Shown piece by piece: positions 63,598 through 64,000 of a stretch of 64,000 nt of DNA. This DNA comes from an uncultured Flavobacteriaceae bacterium (GTDB lineage: Bacteria > Bacteroidota > Bacteroidia > Flavobacteriales > Flavobacteriaceae). The stretch's first letter is position 1; every line of letters begins with the position of its first letter. Where the stretch lies: contig CANLUS010000006.1 in assembly GCA_947494325.1 (NCBI GenBank), forward strand, positions 238,512 through 302,511, read 5' to 3'. The notes under the pieces were generated by a model. It was given only the letters and a program-made list of their open reading frames with translations, was not told the origin of the DNA and did not search any database. The translations under genes and the position numbers were made by a program.

Positions 63598-63796
63598 GAC
63601 TCATAAAGCCATTTCAGTACAATGTAGGTGTTTAAGTATCTGATATTCAAATATTTAAAAATACTTTGAAAACTACTAGAAAACCATGATTTTTAAAAAT
63701 ACCCAGATGCTCTATTGTACAGAACGTATAAAGGCTATATGTTTGTAGTGTACAATTAGAGATAATAATTGCAACATTTAAACGTTCATTAAGATA

Positions 63797-64000
63797 TACT
63801 CCGCAAGGAGACAACGAAAGGGGAGAAAGGAGAGAAGCGAAAATTATCATAGCATAAAACTATAAGTAGTTTTTCTCCTTATCATTTTTTTCTAACCATA
63901 TACTCCGTAAAGGAGATTAAGAAAGGGGAGAAAGGAGAGAAGCGAAAAGAATTAAGTATGAGTTTAATTCCTACAAGTAACTTTTCTCCTTACTATTTTT
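63797..64000. repeat. 104-bp tandem repeat, second copy cut by the window end
   Basis: Copy 1 starts at 63797 and copy 2 at 63901. Each begins with a short hairpin-like CTCCGCAAGGAG or CTCCGTAAAGGAG, followed by a purine-rich block (a 28-bp identical segment, 63816-63843 and 63921-63948) and, about 25 bp later, TTTTCTCCTTA. The purine block and the later pyrimidine block are partly complementary. No coding frame is convincing in the 63.6-64.0 kb stretch. Confidence 0.7.

Noticed and set aside
63647..63850. 67-residue minus-strand frame near the end
   Set aside because: It runs into the tandem repeat, has no family match that I recognise and no promoter. Not supported.

Overview
The window comes from a Bacteroidota genome, most likely a marine member of the Flavobacteriaceae. 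The DNA is AT-rich, promoters match the Bacteroidota -7 consensus TAnnTTTG, one giant protein ends in a type IX secretion (T9SS) sorting domain, and the gene families (M1 peptidase with DUF6702 neighbour, DUF4369, LytS/LytTR systems, CapK/PaaK-like ligases, DUF354) are typical of that group. A sulfotransferase in the surface-polysaccharide locus fits a marine habit. No rRNA, tRNA or CRISPR array was seen.

Layout. (1) 1-10.2 kb is ordinary chromosome: a 5'-truncated phoH, purC, a DUF2721 membrane protein, a PLP sulfur-amino-acid enzyme divergent from an Lrp/AsnC regulator, an exported M1 peptidase, small exported proteins, and pepE behind a textbook promoter. (2) 10.6-16.2 kb encodes one 1869-residue secreted protein: a beta-helix-like N-terminus, sixteen Ig-like repeats and a T9SS tail. 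(3) 16.5-40.5 kb is a capsule/exopolysaccharide locus. A forward run carries a WlbA-like dehydrogenase, flippase, polymerase-like protein, sulfotransferase, two glycosyltransferases, three tandem CapK/PaaK-like ligases, two DUF354 proteins, a double-SDR fusion, FemAB/GNAT acyltransferases, a DegT aminotransferase, a deacetylase-like protein and an unusual sugar transferase. Export genes (Wza-like, Wzc-like kinase) face it on the minus strand.

(4) 40.79-61.68 kb appears to be an integrated mobile element of about 20.9 kb that has not lost its ends. A tyrosine integrase and a small HTH protein lie at its right end. The last codons of mnmE (3' end, minus strand) form a 14-bp direct repeat with a copy at 40,787-40,800, and an integrase arm-like motif (GAGGTGTAA) occurs just inside both ends. 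Its cargo is not conjugative: two LytS/LytTR two-component systems, two serine beta-lactamase-fold hydrolases, three TIKI/EreA-like exported proteins (one broken by an in-frame stop), a degenerate exported Nudix protein, a PLP decarboxylase, an amidohydrolase, an M28 peptidase, a DUF6624 protein and an ankyrin protein. A shared palindrome, TTAAyGCTCrTTAA, precedes two cargo genes, suggesting a common regulator.

(5) 61.66-64 kb is chromosome again: mnmE, a DUF4870 membrane protein with a clean terminator, and a 104-bp tandem repeat running off the window end.

Best candidates for something new: the mnmE-targeting element and its regulatory/hydrolase cargo, the alternating two-type Ig repeat array, the triple CapK-like ligase plus double-SDR module, and the sugar transferase with a transposase-like helix-turn-helix N-terminus.
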